The position numbers and the translations under genes are program-made. From Clostridiales bacterium (GTDB lineage Bacteria > Bacillota > Clostridia > Lachnospirales > Lachnospiraceae): 64,000 bases of DNA. The notes beneath the pieces are model-generated. The model was not told the origin of the DNA and did not search any database. It saw only the letters and a program-made list of their open reading frames with translations. The DNA lies in NCBI GenBank assembly GCA_012519695.1, contig JAAYPT010000080.1:1-64000 (forward strand), given 5' to 3'. Below are positions 18,444-26,271 of this stretch, piece after piece. Each line of letters begins with the position of its first letter. Position 1 is the first letter of the stretch.

Positions 18444-19139
18444 TTAAACAGTAACTTTCGTTCCTGAAAATTCACCACTTACTGCCTTTACAATGCTATT
18501 TTCTTCATTCAATCCAAATACATACATTGGCATCTTATTTTCCATACACATAACAGAAGCAGTCAAATCTACTACCGCAAGTTTCTTGTCAATAACTTCC
18601 TGTATAGATACTTCGTCATATTTCACTGCATTTGGATTTACCTTCGGATCACTGTCATACACACCGTCAATTGCTTTTGCCAGAAAAATTCCTTCTGCTT
18701 CAATTTCAATTGCGCGCAAAACGGTTGCTGTATCGGTTGAAAAATAAGGATGACCTGTTCCGCCAGCGAAAAAGCATACCATTCCTTTGCCAAAATATTT
18801 GTTTGCTCTATCCTTAGAGAATAACTTTGTAAAAGAACCACATTCAAAAGGTGTCAGTACTTGTGTCATCATTCCAACAGAGCGGAATATTTCTGATACA
18901 TAAATGCAATTCATAACTGTTGCTAACATACCTATCTGGTCTGCCTTGGTTCTGTCAATTGTCTCGCTTGTTCTTCCACGCCAGAAATTGCCGCCACCAA
19001 TTACAATTCCAATCTCTGTTCCTGCATCTACAAGCTGTTTTACCTGTTTTGCCACTTCTGTAACAGTAGGCTCATCAAAACCAGTATGTTTTTCACCAGC
19101 TAAGGCTTCACCGCTTAACTTTAATAATATTCTTTTCAT
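18444..19139 (-). CDS. pyrH: UMP kinase
   Basis: Phosphorylates UMP to UDP in pyrimidine nucleotide synthesis; family members are hexameric and controlled by GTP and UTP. It is 231 residues. ATG at 19139 is preferred over upstream ATGs because AAGGG lies 8 bases before it and MKRILLKLSGEAL is the normal start. Motifs: LKLSGEALAG, GIVIGGGNFWRG, CFFAGGTGHPYFSTD and LAKAIDGVYDSDPK. The start sits one base beyond the bactofilin stop codon, so the two are coupled. Confidence 0.97.
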   Translation of the reverse strand: MKRILLKLSGEALAGEKHTGFDEPTVTEVAKQVKQLVDAGTEIGIVIGGGNFWRGRTSETIDRTKADQIGMLATVMNCIYVSEIFRSVGMMTQVLTPFECGSFTKLFSKDRANKYFGKGMVCFFAGGTGHPYFSTDTATVLRAIEIEAEGIFLAKAIDGVYDSDPKVNPNAVKYDEVSIQEVIDKKLAVVDLTASVMCMENKMPMYVFGLNEENSIVKAVSGEFSGTKVTV

Positions 19140-19140
19140 C

Positions 19141-19923
19141 CTATAAACCCTTCTTTTCATCAAAAAGGCTGTTTACATCTACATCCGCATAGCACTGAGA
19201 ACAGAATCCTTCGATAACTGCTCCATTGTTAATCTGTACAGAACGAGATTTGATATTTCCCATAACAACTGCGGAAGTATCTACCACTACTGGTCCCTGT
19301 ACATCGATATCACCTTTGATTGCACCTGCAATAACTGCACTGGAAGCAGAAATATTACCAATTACCACGGAACCAAGACCGATTTTTACAGTTCCAGTTG
19401 TTGTAATTTCACCCTCGATTTTTGCTGCATCTGCAAAAAATTCAGCTGCATCAGAGTTACCTTTGATGCTACCAGTTACTGTCATTTTTCCATTACAATG
19501 AACATTTCCATCGATTTTCCCGCGTAATTCAAAAGATCCTGTTGATTCCAAATTACCTGTTAAAGATGTTCCTTCGGTAATAATAGTTACTTCATCTGAT
19601 ACTTCTTTTGGCATATTATCTGTTGTTTCAGTATTCACAGTTTTTTCCTCCGTTTTTGTTTCTTCTACTGTTTTTGCTGCTTCTTCTTTCTGATTCTTTT
19701 CAATTACACTTTCCAATGTTTCTTCAGTTTCATCTACTTTTTCAAAAAGTCCTTCTAACTTTTCCAGTTCAGACTTTACATCTACTTCTTCTTCCAATGT
19801 ATTTACACCAGTATCTGCCTGTTCCTGTTCTTCTTTTTTCTCTTCTTCTTTTACTTCTTCCCCTGGCATTAATTCATTGACTGCCTGTGAAAGGTCGTCC
19901 TTAAAATCTTTAAAAAAACTCAT
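19141..19923 (-). CDS. Bactofilin (polymer-forming cytoskeletal protein)
   Basis: A 260-residue protein with a C-terminal beta-helical bactofilin domain (about 108-240), seen as repeats of the type GNLESTGSFELRGKIDGNVH and GSIKGN...GAIKGDIDVQG. These domains polymerise without nucleotide and organise cell-envelope enzymes. The N-terminus (MSFFKDFKDDLSQAVNELM) could be an amphipathic membrane-binding helix. It is followed by a long acidic, Glu/Thr/Lys-rich linker (about 25-105). The tail has two Cys in CSQCYADVD. It sits between a polysaccharide deacetylase and pyrH, which suggests a role in placing wall-modifying enzymes. The domain call is firm; the role is inferred. Confidence 0.88.
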   Translation of the reverse strand: MSFFKDFKDDLSQAVNELMPGEEVKEEEKKEEQEQADTGVNTLEEEVDVKSELEKLEGLFEKVDETEETLESVIEKNQKEEAAKTVEETKTEEKTVNTETTDNMPKEVSDEVTIITEGTSLTGNLESTGSFELRGKIDGNVHCNGKMTVTGSIKGNSDAAEFFADAAKIEGEITTTGTVKIGLGSVVIGNISASSAVIAGAIKGDIDVQGPVVVDTSAVVMGNIKSRSVQINNGAVIEGFCSQCYADVDVNSLFDEKKGL

Positions 19924-19946
19924 ATATGTACCTCCATAATTTTATT

Positions 19947-20957
19947 TTACTTTACACTGTCAGCTGGTATATGCTGAATCAGCTTTGTATTTTCATCAAT
20001 AGGCAGTAATTCAACGCCCATTGCCTGTAACTGATCTATCATCGGTCCTAACGCATCAACCGTAGTTCCTTTTGTAGCTGCATCATGCATCAAAACAATT
20101 GATGTATCATACTTTTCTACATCTGTAATAACATTCTGAACCAACTCATCTGCTGTATACGCCTGGCTGGTTGCATCTCCACTGGCTACATTCCAATCAT
20201 AGTATGTAATTCCTTCCTGATTCAGATAACGAATAAATTCCGTCATATCAATATTGCTTACCTGATTGCTGCTTCCTCCCGGAAAACGCATGATATTCGG
20301 CTCTACACCTGTTATCTCCGCAAGATAACTACGCAAATGATTCACATCTTCTTCAAAAGCATCCAAGGAATCATATATTACACTATACTTATGCGTAAAT
20401 GAATGCATTCCCAATGTATGTCCCTCTGCAATTATTCGCTGATACAGTGCTTTTGATTCTTCATCTTCCTTTCCTATTACAAAAAAGGTTGCTTTGACAT
20501 TTTTTTCTTTTAAAATGTCCAAAATCTTAGCGGTATTTTCACTTGGCCCATCATCAAACGTAAGATATACCTTCTGAGTTTGTCCTTCTACCTTCTTATT
20601 TCCAGTGTTTGCCTGCGCCTGTATTTGCGCATCTGTATTAGCCTCCGTACTCTGAACATCCGTAGTATCTGCCCCATTCTCCTGTGGCAAAGTACTATCT
20701 TGTGTTTGCTCTTTTTCCGGAACCGATGCACTTTTTGTATCTCCGCTTTCCGCTATCTGTTCAGCTGAAATCATTGATTCCGCTATCTTATCTACTTTGC
20801 TTTCTAACGAAAATAATTTTACCAATAATGTAACAATCAATATCATTGACATTAGTACCCACAATGCCAACGTCATTACAATTGTACTTTTGATTCTATT
20901 AATTCTTCGGCGACGCAAACGTTGCTCCCGTAATCCACCAGTTGCTTTATCTTCCAT
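19947..20957 (-). CDS. Membrane-anchored polysaccharide (peptidoglycan) deacetylase, NodB family
   Basis: Predicted extracellular carbohydrate esterase family 4 enzyme, 336 residues. A short basic cytosolic N-terminus precedes one membrane helix (about 25-50, MTLALWVLMSMILIVTLLV). A Ser/Thr/Gln-rich linker follows (about 70-125), then the NodB domain. Metal and catalytic motifs: LTFDDGPSE (Asp pair), MHSFTHKY (metal histidines), RFPGGSS, DWNVASGDA and IVLMHDA. ATG at 20957 is chosen because GGGAGGG lies 6 bases upstream; an upstream ATG at 20996 lacks this. Likely substrates are N-acetyl sugars of peptidoglycan. It is the first gene after the tsf terminator and precedes the bactofilin gene by 23 bases. 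A near-consensus CodY site lies about 95 bases upstream of the start. Confidence 0.9.
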   Translation of the reverse strand: MEDKATGGLREQRLRRRRINRIKSTIVMTLALWVLMSMILIVTLLVKLFSLESKVDKIAESMISAEQIAESGDTKSASVPEKEQTQDSTLPQENGADTTDVQSTEANTDAQIQAQANTGNKKVEGQTQKVYLTFDDGPSENTAKILDILKEKNVKATFFVIGKEDEESKALYQRIIAEGHTLGMHSFTHKYSVIYDSLDAFEEDVNHLRSYLAEITGVEPNIMRFPGGSSNQVSNIDMTEFIRYLNQEGITYYDWNVASGDATSQAYTADELVQNVITDVEKYDTSIVLMHDAATKGTTVDALGPMIDQLQAMGVELLPIDENTKLIQHIPADSVK

Positions 20958-20975
20958 GTAATGCCCTCCCAAGAT

Positions 20976-20984
20976 ATTGTAACA
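20976..20984 (-). promoter_or_regulatory. Possible extended -10 promoter of the deacetylase cluster
   Basis: TGT followed by TACAAT on the minus strand forms an extended -10 element 18 bp upstream of the ATG at 20957. No convincing -35 box is at the right distance, which is tolerated for extended -10 promoters. The resulting leader would be about 10 bases. Confidence 0.4.
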
Positions 20985-21012
20985 CATTTTTCTCAAAACG
21001 CATTAAAAATAT

Positions 21013-21039
21013 GCGAAAAAATATGTACTATTTTTTCGC
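21013..21039. repeat. Perfect 11-bp inverted repeat upstream of the deacetylase promoter
   Basis: GCGAAAAAATA and TATTTTTTCGC flank a 5-nt loop. On the plus strand CTTTTTTT follows, giving a terminator-like shape with few G-C pairs, but no plus-strand gene ends here. It could be an operator or a relic terminator. Confidence 0.5.
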
Positions 21040-21050
21040 CTTTTTTTCAA

Positions 21051-21065
21051 AATATTCTGAAAATT
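21051..21065. promoter_or_regulatory. CodY-box-like site
   Basis: AATATTCTGAAAATT matches the Firmicute CodY consensus AATTTTCWGAAAATT at 14 of 15 positions (mismatch at position 4). It lies in the tsf-deacetylase gap, upstream of the deacetylase-bactofilin cluster. codY itself is in this window. Binding is inferred, not shown. Confidence 0.5.
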
Positions 21066-21078
21066 TATCTTTTTATAA

Positions 21079-21126
21079 GCGGGGCGTTTTTTGCAATAGG
21101 ATATAATTTCCTATTACATGAAAAAA
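21079..21126 (-). repeat. Dispersed intergenic repeat, copy C (head only)
   Basis: Minus-strand TAATAGGA and TCCTATTG flank ATTATA/AATT loop bases, followed by GCAAAAAACG and CCCCGCTTA. This matches the head of copies A and B, after which similarity fades. Its first T-run is the U-tract of the tsf terminator, the same arrangement as copy B at codY. Confidence 0.75.
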
Positions 21127-21155
21127 GGAGCACTCCACTTTATATGGAATGCTCC
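21121..21155 (-). terminator. Intrinsic terminator of rpsB-tsf
   Basis: Minus-strand GGAGCATTCC pairs with GGAGTGCTCC (10-bp stem with one wobble-type position) around a 9-nt loop and is followed by TTTTTT. It starts 18 bases after the tsf stop codon. A strong canonical terminator. Confidence 0.92.
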
Positions 21156-21172
21156 TTTGGGTTCATCACTAA

Positions 21173-22105
21173 TTATTTCAACTGTGCTGCTACTTCTGCT
21201 GCGAAATCTTCTTCTTTCTTTTCAATTCCTTCGCCTGTTTCAAAACGAACAAACTTCTTAACACTAACAGTTGTTCCAACTTCTTTAGATACCTGCTCTA
21301 AGTATTTTGCAACGGACTGTTTTCCGTCTTCAGCTTTTACATAAACCTGATCTAATAAGCAGATTTCTTTAAATTCTTTATTCAAACGTCCTTTAATCAT
21401 TCCATCAATAACTTTTTCTGGTTTCTGGGATTCTTTTGGATCGTTCATAATCTGAGCACGAAGAATTTCTTCTTCATGTTTCTTATATTCATCACTGATT
21501 TCATTTTCAGAAACATACTTTGGATTTAAAGCTGCAATCTGCATTGCAATGTTTGTTAAAGCTTCTTTTACTGTATCATTTACAACAGAAGTTTCTGCTT
21601 CAACAACAACGCCGATTCTACCGCCACCATGTACATAAGAAACAACGCATCCGTTTTCTGCAACAACCTTTTCAAATCTTCTGATTGTAAGATTTTCACC
21701 GATTACTGCAACTTTTTCAATCAATGCATCCTTTACAGTCTTAGAAGTATCTGCATTCCAGTTTTCTGCCATAAATGCATCAATATCTGCTGCGTCAGAT
21801 TCTACTGCCTGTTTTGCAACTGCACTTACGAACTCCTGGAAAGTTTCATTTTTAGCAACGAAGTCTGTTTCGGAGTTAACTTCTACAACTGCTGCTGTCT
21901 TATCATCTTTCATTACAACTGCACAAAGACCTTCTGCTGCTACTCTACCAGCTTTCTTTTCTGCCTTTGCCTGTCCATTTTTTCTTAAGAATTCAACTGC
22001 TGCTTCCATATCTCCATTAGTTTCATTTAAAGCTTTCTTGCAATCCATCATTCCTGCGCCAGTTGCTTCTCTTAATTCTTTTACCATTGCTGCTGTAATA
22101 GCCAT
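21173..22105 (-). CDS. tsf: Translation elongation factor Ts
   Basis: Guanine nucleotide exchange factor for EF-Tu. It is 310 residues. The N-terminal UBA-like domain (MAITAAMVKELREATGAGMM, then DCKKALNE) is followed by the core with the TDF motif in NSETDFVAKN and by two subdomains. ATG at 22105 is chosen over an upstream ATG because GGAGGAG lies 6 bases before it. It follows rpsB by 88 bases that include a hairpin, and ends at a strong terminator. Confidence 0.97.
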   Translation of the reverse strand: MAITAAMVKELREATGAGMMDCKKALNETNGDMEAAVEFLRKNGQAKAEKKAGRVAAEGLCAVVMKDDKTAAVVEVNSETDFVAKNETFQEFVSAVAKQAVESDAADIDAFMAENWNADTSKTVKDALIEKVAVIGENLTIRRFEKVVAENGCVVSYVHGGGRIGVVVEAETSVVNDTVKEALTNIAMQIAALNPKYVSENEISDEYKKHEEEILRAQIMNDPKESQKPEKVIDGMIKGRLNKEFKEICLLDQVYVKAEDGKQSVAKYLEQVSKEVGTTVSVKKFVRFETGEGIEKKEEDFAAEVAAQLK

Positions 22106-22139
22106 CTTAATCTCCTCCATAAAATCCTATCTTTTAATT

Positions 22140-22165
22140 GAGGACAGGCAAAGCTGTCTGTCCTC
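22140..22165 (-). other. rpsB-tsf intergenic hairpin
   Basis: GAGGACAG and CTGTCCTC form a perfect 8-bp stem around a 10-nt loop between rpsB and tsf. There is no U-tract. It may protect the rpsB 3' end or adjust the S2:EF-Ts ratio. Confidence 0.55.
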
Positions 22166-22193
22166 TTACATTCTAATCTAATATTACAGATTC

Positions 22194-22928
22194 TTATGCT
22201 TCTTCGTTTACTTCTTCTTCTGCAAAAGCTTCATCTGTTTCAATTGTTCCCTGGTTTGCTTCGATAACAGCATCTGCCATTTTAGCAACGATTAATTTTA
22301 CTGCACGGATAGCATCATCGTTACCTGGAATTACATAATCTAATTCTTCTGGGTCACAGTTTGTATCACAAATACCGATAAGTGGAATTCCTAATGTATG
22401 CGCTTCCTGTACGCAGATTCTTTCTTTCTTAGGGTCTACAACGAAAATAGCATCTGGAATCTTCTTCATATCCTTGATTCCACCAAGGTTCTTTTCTAAC
22501 TTATCCCATTCTTTCTTTAATTCATTAACTTCTTTCTTAGGTAATACATCGAAAGTTCCGTCTTCTGCCATTGTTTCGATTGCTTTTAATCTTGCAATAC
22601 GGCTCTGAATGGTCTTGAAGTTTGTTAACATACCACCTAACCATCTCTCGTTAACATAGAACATTCCACAACGCTCTGCTTCTGCCTTAATAGCATCCTG
22701 TGCCTGCTTCTTTGTTCCAACGAAAAGAATTGTACCGCCTTCTGCTGCGATATCAGAAACTGCCTTGTAAGCTTCATCAACTTTTCCTACAGACTTCTGT
22801 AAGTCAATGATATAAATACCATTTCTTTCTGTGTAGATGTATGGAGCCATTTTAGGATTCCATCTTCTTGTCTGATGTCCGAAATGAACACCTGCCTCTA
22901 ATAACTGTTTCATTGAAATAACGCCCAT
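22194..22928 (-). CDS. rpsB: 30S ribosomal protein S2
   Basis: Small-subunit ribosomal protein needed for S1/mRNA docking; 244 residues. The N-terminus [20 protein letters not shown] is typical, as are [30 protein letters not shown] and [19 protein letters not shown]. The acidic tail EEEVNEEA is usual. ATG at 22928 is chosen because GGAGG lies 8 bases upstream; an earlier ATG falls on that site. It has its own promoter directly behind the last gene of the fla/che operon and a leader of about 105 bases with possible autoregulatory structure. Confidence 0.98.
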   Translation of the reverse strand: MGVISMKQLLEAGVHFGHQTRRWNPKMAPYIYTERNGIYIIDLQKSVGKVDEAYKAVSDIAAEGGTILFVGTKKQAQDAIKAEAERCGMFYVNERWLGGMLTNFKTIQSRIARLKAIETMAEDGTFDVLPKKEVNELKKEWDKLEKNLGGIKDMKKIPDAIFVVDPKKERICVQEAHTLGIPLIGICDTNCDPEELDYVIPGNDDAIRAVKLIVAKMADAVIEANQGTIETDEAFAEEEVNEEA

Positions 22929-23033
22929 TTTTCTTACCTCCATTGGTTAAATTCTTCCATATGCTTCTTACCAAAAAGCTACCGATAGGGCACCGGCTTT
23001 TCAGTCCACATATGTGTTTTTTGATTAATTGCC
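22929..23033 (-). promoter_or_regulatory. Candidate structured leader of rpsB
   Basis: The ~105-base leader contains two CATATG blocks (23009-23014 and 22958-22963) that can pair and enclose a hairpin built from AAAAGC/GCTTTT with CCG/CGG inside. This arrangement is consistent with feedback control by S2, but that is inference. No known riboswitch is recognised. Confidence 0.4.
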
Positions 23034-23039
23034 TCAAAG

Positions 23040-23068
23040 ATTATATCACAAAGAATTTCTTCTGACAA
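23040..23068 (-). promoter_or_regulatory. Sigma-A promoter of rpsB-tsf
   Basis: TTGTCA (23063-23068), a 17-bp spacer and a perfect TATAAT (23040-23045) on the minus strand. The -35 box begins 4 bases after the stop codon of the preceding gene, with no terminator between, so fla/che read-through into rpsB is possible as well. Confidence 0.8.
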
Positions 23069-23071
23069 TAC

Positions 23072-23620
23072 TTATTGTGCTTTTTCGCTTAAAATTTTAA
23101 TAATTTCGTCCTGGCTTGCTCCCATAGGAATTTGATGGGTTCCAACCATAATATTTTCATCTTGCTTTGAATCTGTTAAATACTTGTTAAATGCTGTCGC
23201 ATCAGATATTAATCCGGCTTCAAATAATTTTTGACTTACCACATCTGAATATTCTCCCGGCAATACGTCAATGGTCTTTATCTCCGGTTCTGTTGCCACC
23301 GGCTGCTGTTGTGACTCATCCGGAAGAATTTGTCCTTCGTCTTGAACTTGAGGAATTGTATTATCCTGACTATTATTTTCCTCTGCTCCATCCTCTGTTC
23401 CATCTTCCGCTTTATCGGAAGCATTTTCTTCCTGGTCATTTGTATCATTTGGCGTTTCCTCTTGTTTTTCTTCCATAACCATACCAAGAAGTCTCGCCCG
23501 TTCTATGATTTCGGCATCTGTTAATTTTTCTTTTTCTTTTCCTGATAAAGCAATTCCCATAATAATAGCTGTGCAGATAATTCCAACACCAAGTCCGCGT
23601 AAATAATATTTCAGTTTCAT
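23072..23620 (-). CDS. Membrane-anchored protein with MltG/YceG-like LysM domain, no catalytic part
   Basis: A 182-residue protein with an N-terminal membrane segment (about 8-26, GLGVGIICTAIIMGIALSG). A short helix follows (DAEIIERARLLGMV), then an acidic Asn/Glu/Gln-rich linker (about 52-112) and a C-terminal domain (about 115-182). That domain (KTIDVLPGEYSDVVSQKLFE, AGLISDATAFNKYL, MVGTHQIPMGASQDEIIKIL) resembles the LysM-like domain of endolytic transglycosylase MltG, but the lytic domain is absent. It may bind peptidoglycan. It lies 4 bases after the DUF6115 gene at the end of the fla/che operon. The fold is a moderate-confidence guess; the function is unknown. Confidence 0.65.
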   Translation of the reverse strand: MKLKYYLRGLGVGIICTAIIMGIALSGKEKEKLTDAEIIERARLLGMVMEEKQEETPNDTNDQEENASDKAEDGTEDGAEENNSQDNTIPQVQDEGQILPDESQQQPVATEPEIKTIDVLPGEYSDVVSQKLFEAGLISDATAFNKYLTDSKQDENIMVGTHQIPMGASQDEIIKILSEKAQ

Positions 23621-23624
23621 AGTA

Positions 23625-24311
23625 TTATATATCTTCCTCTCTGAACAATCCTATTATCAATTTTACTTCTCCAACTCCCATATCCAGTTCTTTTGCAATT
23701 TCCACAGCATCCATTCCATCTTTATGCATTTGTAAAATCTGTTGTTTCTGATTTTTTTCCTGTACTTGCTGTTCTGTTTTTTCCTCTATCTCTTCGATAA
23801 TTTTTGCTGTTTCTTCGGACGGTTCACTTTTTTCTAATGGTTGTTCTAAAAATTCCTGTGATTTTTCAATGGTCTGTTCTATGTTTCCCTGCAATTCTTC
23901 TAAATGAATTGCTAACTGTGCCATTTTTCCGGCATATGTTGTCAACTCAGAATGTTTATCATTTAGCATGCTATACAAGAACATAACTTCATTGTGGGTT
24001 TTATTGATAGATTCCAATACCGTATCTGAGTATTCACTGATTGCTTTGATTTTCTCATTTGTTTCTTTATCTAAAGCACGTTCTACTTCTTCCTTCGACT
24101 GTTCTATAGTTTCTTCAATTACCTCGTCAATTCTATCACTAATTTTTTGTTCTGCATCTTTCATACTGCGATCCATGATACGCTGTATTTCTTCCGAACT
24201 TAGTTCAGCCATCTTGCTTACTTCTTTATTTGAGAGTTTCTCCATGACAAAAAAGCTGGCAACCATCATAATAACACCTATTACGATTAAAACAATTTCT
24301 ATTGCTGTCAT
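23625..24311 (-). CDS. DUF6115-like membrane coiled-coil protein (SwrB-position protein)
   Basis: A 228-residue protein with one N-terminal membrane helix (about 4-22, IEIVLIVIGVIMMVASFFV) and a long cytosolic coiled coil (about 30-175) rich in Glu and Lys. The C-terminal helix-turn-helix-like segment (about 190-225) reads QILQMHKDGMDAVEIAKELD then MGVGEVKLIIGL. The layout and its place downstream of the sigma-28 gene and before rpsB match SwrB of B. subtilis, which promotes assembly of the flagellar export machine. Whether it is a true homologue cannot be settled by eye. Confidence 0.65.
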   Translation of the reverse strand: MTAIEIVLIVIGVIMMVASFFVMEKLSNKEVSKMAELSSEEIQRIMDRSMKDAEQKISDRIDEVIEETIEQSKEEVERALDKETNEKIKAISEYSDTVLESINKTHNEVMFLYSMLNDKHSELTTYAGKMAQLAIHLEELQGNIEQTIEKSQEFLEQPLEKSEPSEETAKIIEEIEEKTEQQVQEKNQKQQILQMHKDGMDAVEIAKELDMGVGEVKLIIGLFREEDI

Positions 24312-24320
24312 AACTTCTAC

Positions 24321-24635
24321 CTATATCTTGATATCAAATCCGCTTTTTACAGACTTTTCTATCACCTTTCCGTCTTTCTTTTTTTCCTTGTTTTTCTTCT
24401 TTTGTTGGTTTACATATTCGTTACTTCCCTTTTCTTTGGCATCGTAACGCTTTTGCTGATTTTCTGCATCATCTGCATGAGTAACCTGCTTCATATGATG
24501 TATCGTTTCTTTACTAAACTGTGTCTGAATATTTTGCTGCTCCATAAAGGGTTTATTGTCCTCATTTTGTTTCAGCGTACTAACATCTTGTGTTCTTTGA
24601 ATCATTCCATTAAATTCAACAGGTCTGATTGACAT
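24321..24635 (-). CDS. Small conserved hypothetical protein of the fla/che operon
   Basis: A 104-residue, highly charged, probably disordered protein (MSIRPVEFNGMIQRTQDVST; C-terminal half rich in Lys, Gln and Asn with QQKKKNKEKKKDGK). No membrane segment, signal peptide or catalytic motif is visible. It lies between the FapA and DUF6115 genes with gaps of 14 and 9 bases, so it is part of the operon. A good ribosome site (GAAGGAG) precedes the ATG. I do not recognise a function. Confidence 0.65.
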   Translation of the reverse strand: MSIRPVEFNGMIQRTQDVSTLKQNEDNKPFMEQQNIQTQFSKETIHHMKQVTHADDAENQQKRYDAKEKGSNEYVNQQKKKNKEKKKDGKVIEKSVKSGFDIKI

Positions 24636-24649
24636 CTAATCAACTCCTT

Positions 24650-26251
24650 CTATAACGGTTTTACCACTATCTCACCTTGTTTTTTCACAAACTTTGAATG
24701 AGATACTGTGCCTTTTACATTATAGCTAACATCAGATATCGTAATGGAAGCACCTTGATAAATGCTTCCCTTTACATTTACTTTTGCATCTGTTTCTAAC
24801 TGAATTTCTTCGTGAAGCTTTACAAATTCTTCACGAAACTTTACTATTTCTTCCTGTTTTTCCTTATAGGTCCTGGCTACAGTTTGTACCTGTGCGATTG
24901 TGGCAGGATTGATTTTTTCTTTTTTTGCTACTCGCTCACTGTAATTCACAAGAATTGGTTTTAGTTTTTCCAGCTCTTTATTTGTATCTAATATCTGCTT
25001 CTGCAAGAAATTATATCTTTCTTTTACCTCTGGCGCAACTCCCACTTCAATCCTTGTGATAGTTCCCATATCAGAACCGATAGTCTGTGCCTCTACTAAA
25101 CTTCCCGCACGAATTACACCACCTGTAACAAATCCCTTCTTCCCGCTTACGCGTATCTCGGTGGCTGCTGAAACCTGACTATGTAAAATAGAACCAGCCT
25201 CAATAAATCCTTCTGATACAACCGTAGCATTTTCAATGAATTTTGTAATAATGTTTCCTTTTGCTTCAACTTTTCCCTTATTCATTCCATGGATTCCACG
25301 CTTTACTATGATTTGACCACCTGCAAAAAGTACTGCGCCTTCTACTACTCCATCTATAACAATATCGCCTTTTGCTTTTACAGAAAATCCACTTTTTACA
25401 TTTCCCTTTATAGAAACATTTCCATCATATGTAATATCACCGGTAGTATTATCTACATCAGCCGTCACTTCAAAAACATCTGACACGAACACTTTTCCGT
25501 TTACCAGGCTTGCATGTCCTGTCACTTCTGAATAAATCTCCGTTTTATCTTCTGATATGGAGATATTGTTTCCATATTCTAACTTTTTGTTTTTTTCCTG
25601 TCTTGCCGGAATTGGAGTTCCGAAAACATCCTGTCCTGCACATCCTTTGACAGCTTCATGCAGTTTTGCCAAAACTTGTCCTTTTTCTACTCTGCTAATG
25701 GTATTTAAATCATGATAATCTACGGTACCATCTTCATTTTTCTTTGGTTTCAAATTAGGATTTGTATTAAAAAAATACTCAATTGTAGCATCTGTTCCAT
25801 TTACCGGTGGTTTTCCTTTTGCTAAAACATAATTGGTACAATATTTTCTTTCTTTTAGAAATTTCTTTATTTCTTCTTCCTGAATACCCACAATGATTTT
25901 TAACATTCTTAATTCACTAAGAATATCTTCTTCTGTCATGTTTTTTCCATTATTGGATGGAGGATAAAACCGACAAAATGCCATCATTTTATCACTTGAA
26001 ACATTTACTTCCATTGTTTCATTTTCATAAAGCCCGTTCCATTCACCAATATAAACTTCTTCTGAATCCTTTTCGCTATTTACAGCACTATTCACTGCTT
26101 TTAAATCATACTTATCAAATTTCTTTTCATCAAGGTACGCAATGACTTCTTTAATTTCTACTGTTTTTCCCCCTTCTTCCGGGGCATATACTACGAGAAA
26201 CACTCCTGTTTCTCTCATATCCAACTTGAAATATCCATTTCTACCTTCCAT
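24650..26251 (-). CDS. FapA (DUF342) family protein
   Basis: A 533-residue cytosolic protein of the FapA/DUF342 family, often found beside flagellar and sigma-28 genes in clostridia. The N-terminal alpha/beta part includes AKGKPPVNGTDATIEYFFN. The middle forms a right-handed beta-helix (about 230-380) of repeated hydrophobic turns such as GDIVIDGVVEGAVLFAGGQI. The C-terminal coiled coil (about 400-480) ends in another strand-rich part. ATG at 26251 is chosen because GGAGGAG lies just before it and overlaps the upstream GTG (26263). It lies 20 bases after the sigma-28 gene. A role in polymer or envelope scaffolding is only suggested by the fold. Confidence 0.85.
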   Translation of the reverse strand: MEGRNGYFKLDMRETGVFLVVYAPEEGGKTVEIKEVIAYLDEKKFDKYDLKAVNSAVNSEKDSEEVYIGEWNGLYENETMEVNVSSDKMMAFCRFYPPSNNGKNMTEEDILSELRMLKIIVGIQEEEIKKFLKERKYCTNYVLAKGKPPVNGTDATIEYFFNTNPNLKPKKNEDGTVDYHDLNTISRVEKGQVLAKLHEAVKGCAGQDVFGTPIPARQEKNKKLEYGNNISISEDKTEIYSEVTGHASLVNGKVFVSDVFEVTADVDNTTGDITYDGNVSIKGNVKSGFSVKAKGDIVIDGVVEGAVLFAGGQIIVKRGIHGMNKGKVEAKGNIITKFIENATVVSEGFIEAGSILHSQVSAATEIRVSGKKGFVTGGVIRAGSLVEAQTIGSDMGTITRIEVGVAPEVKERYNFLQKQILDTNKELEKLKPILVNYSERVAKKEKINPATIAQVQTVARTYKEKQEEIVKFREEFVKLHEEIQLETDAKVNVKGSIYQGASITISDVSYNVKGTVSHSKFVKKQGEIVVKPL

Positions 26252-26271
26252 AATCTCCTCCACGCTTTCTA

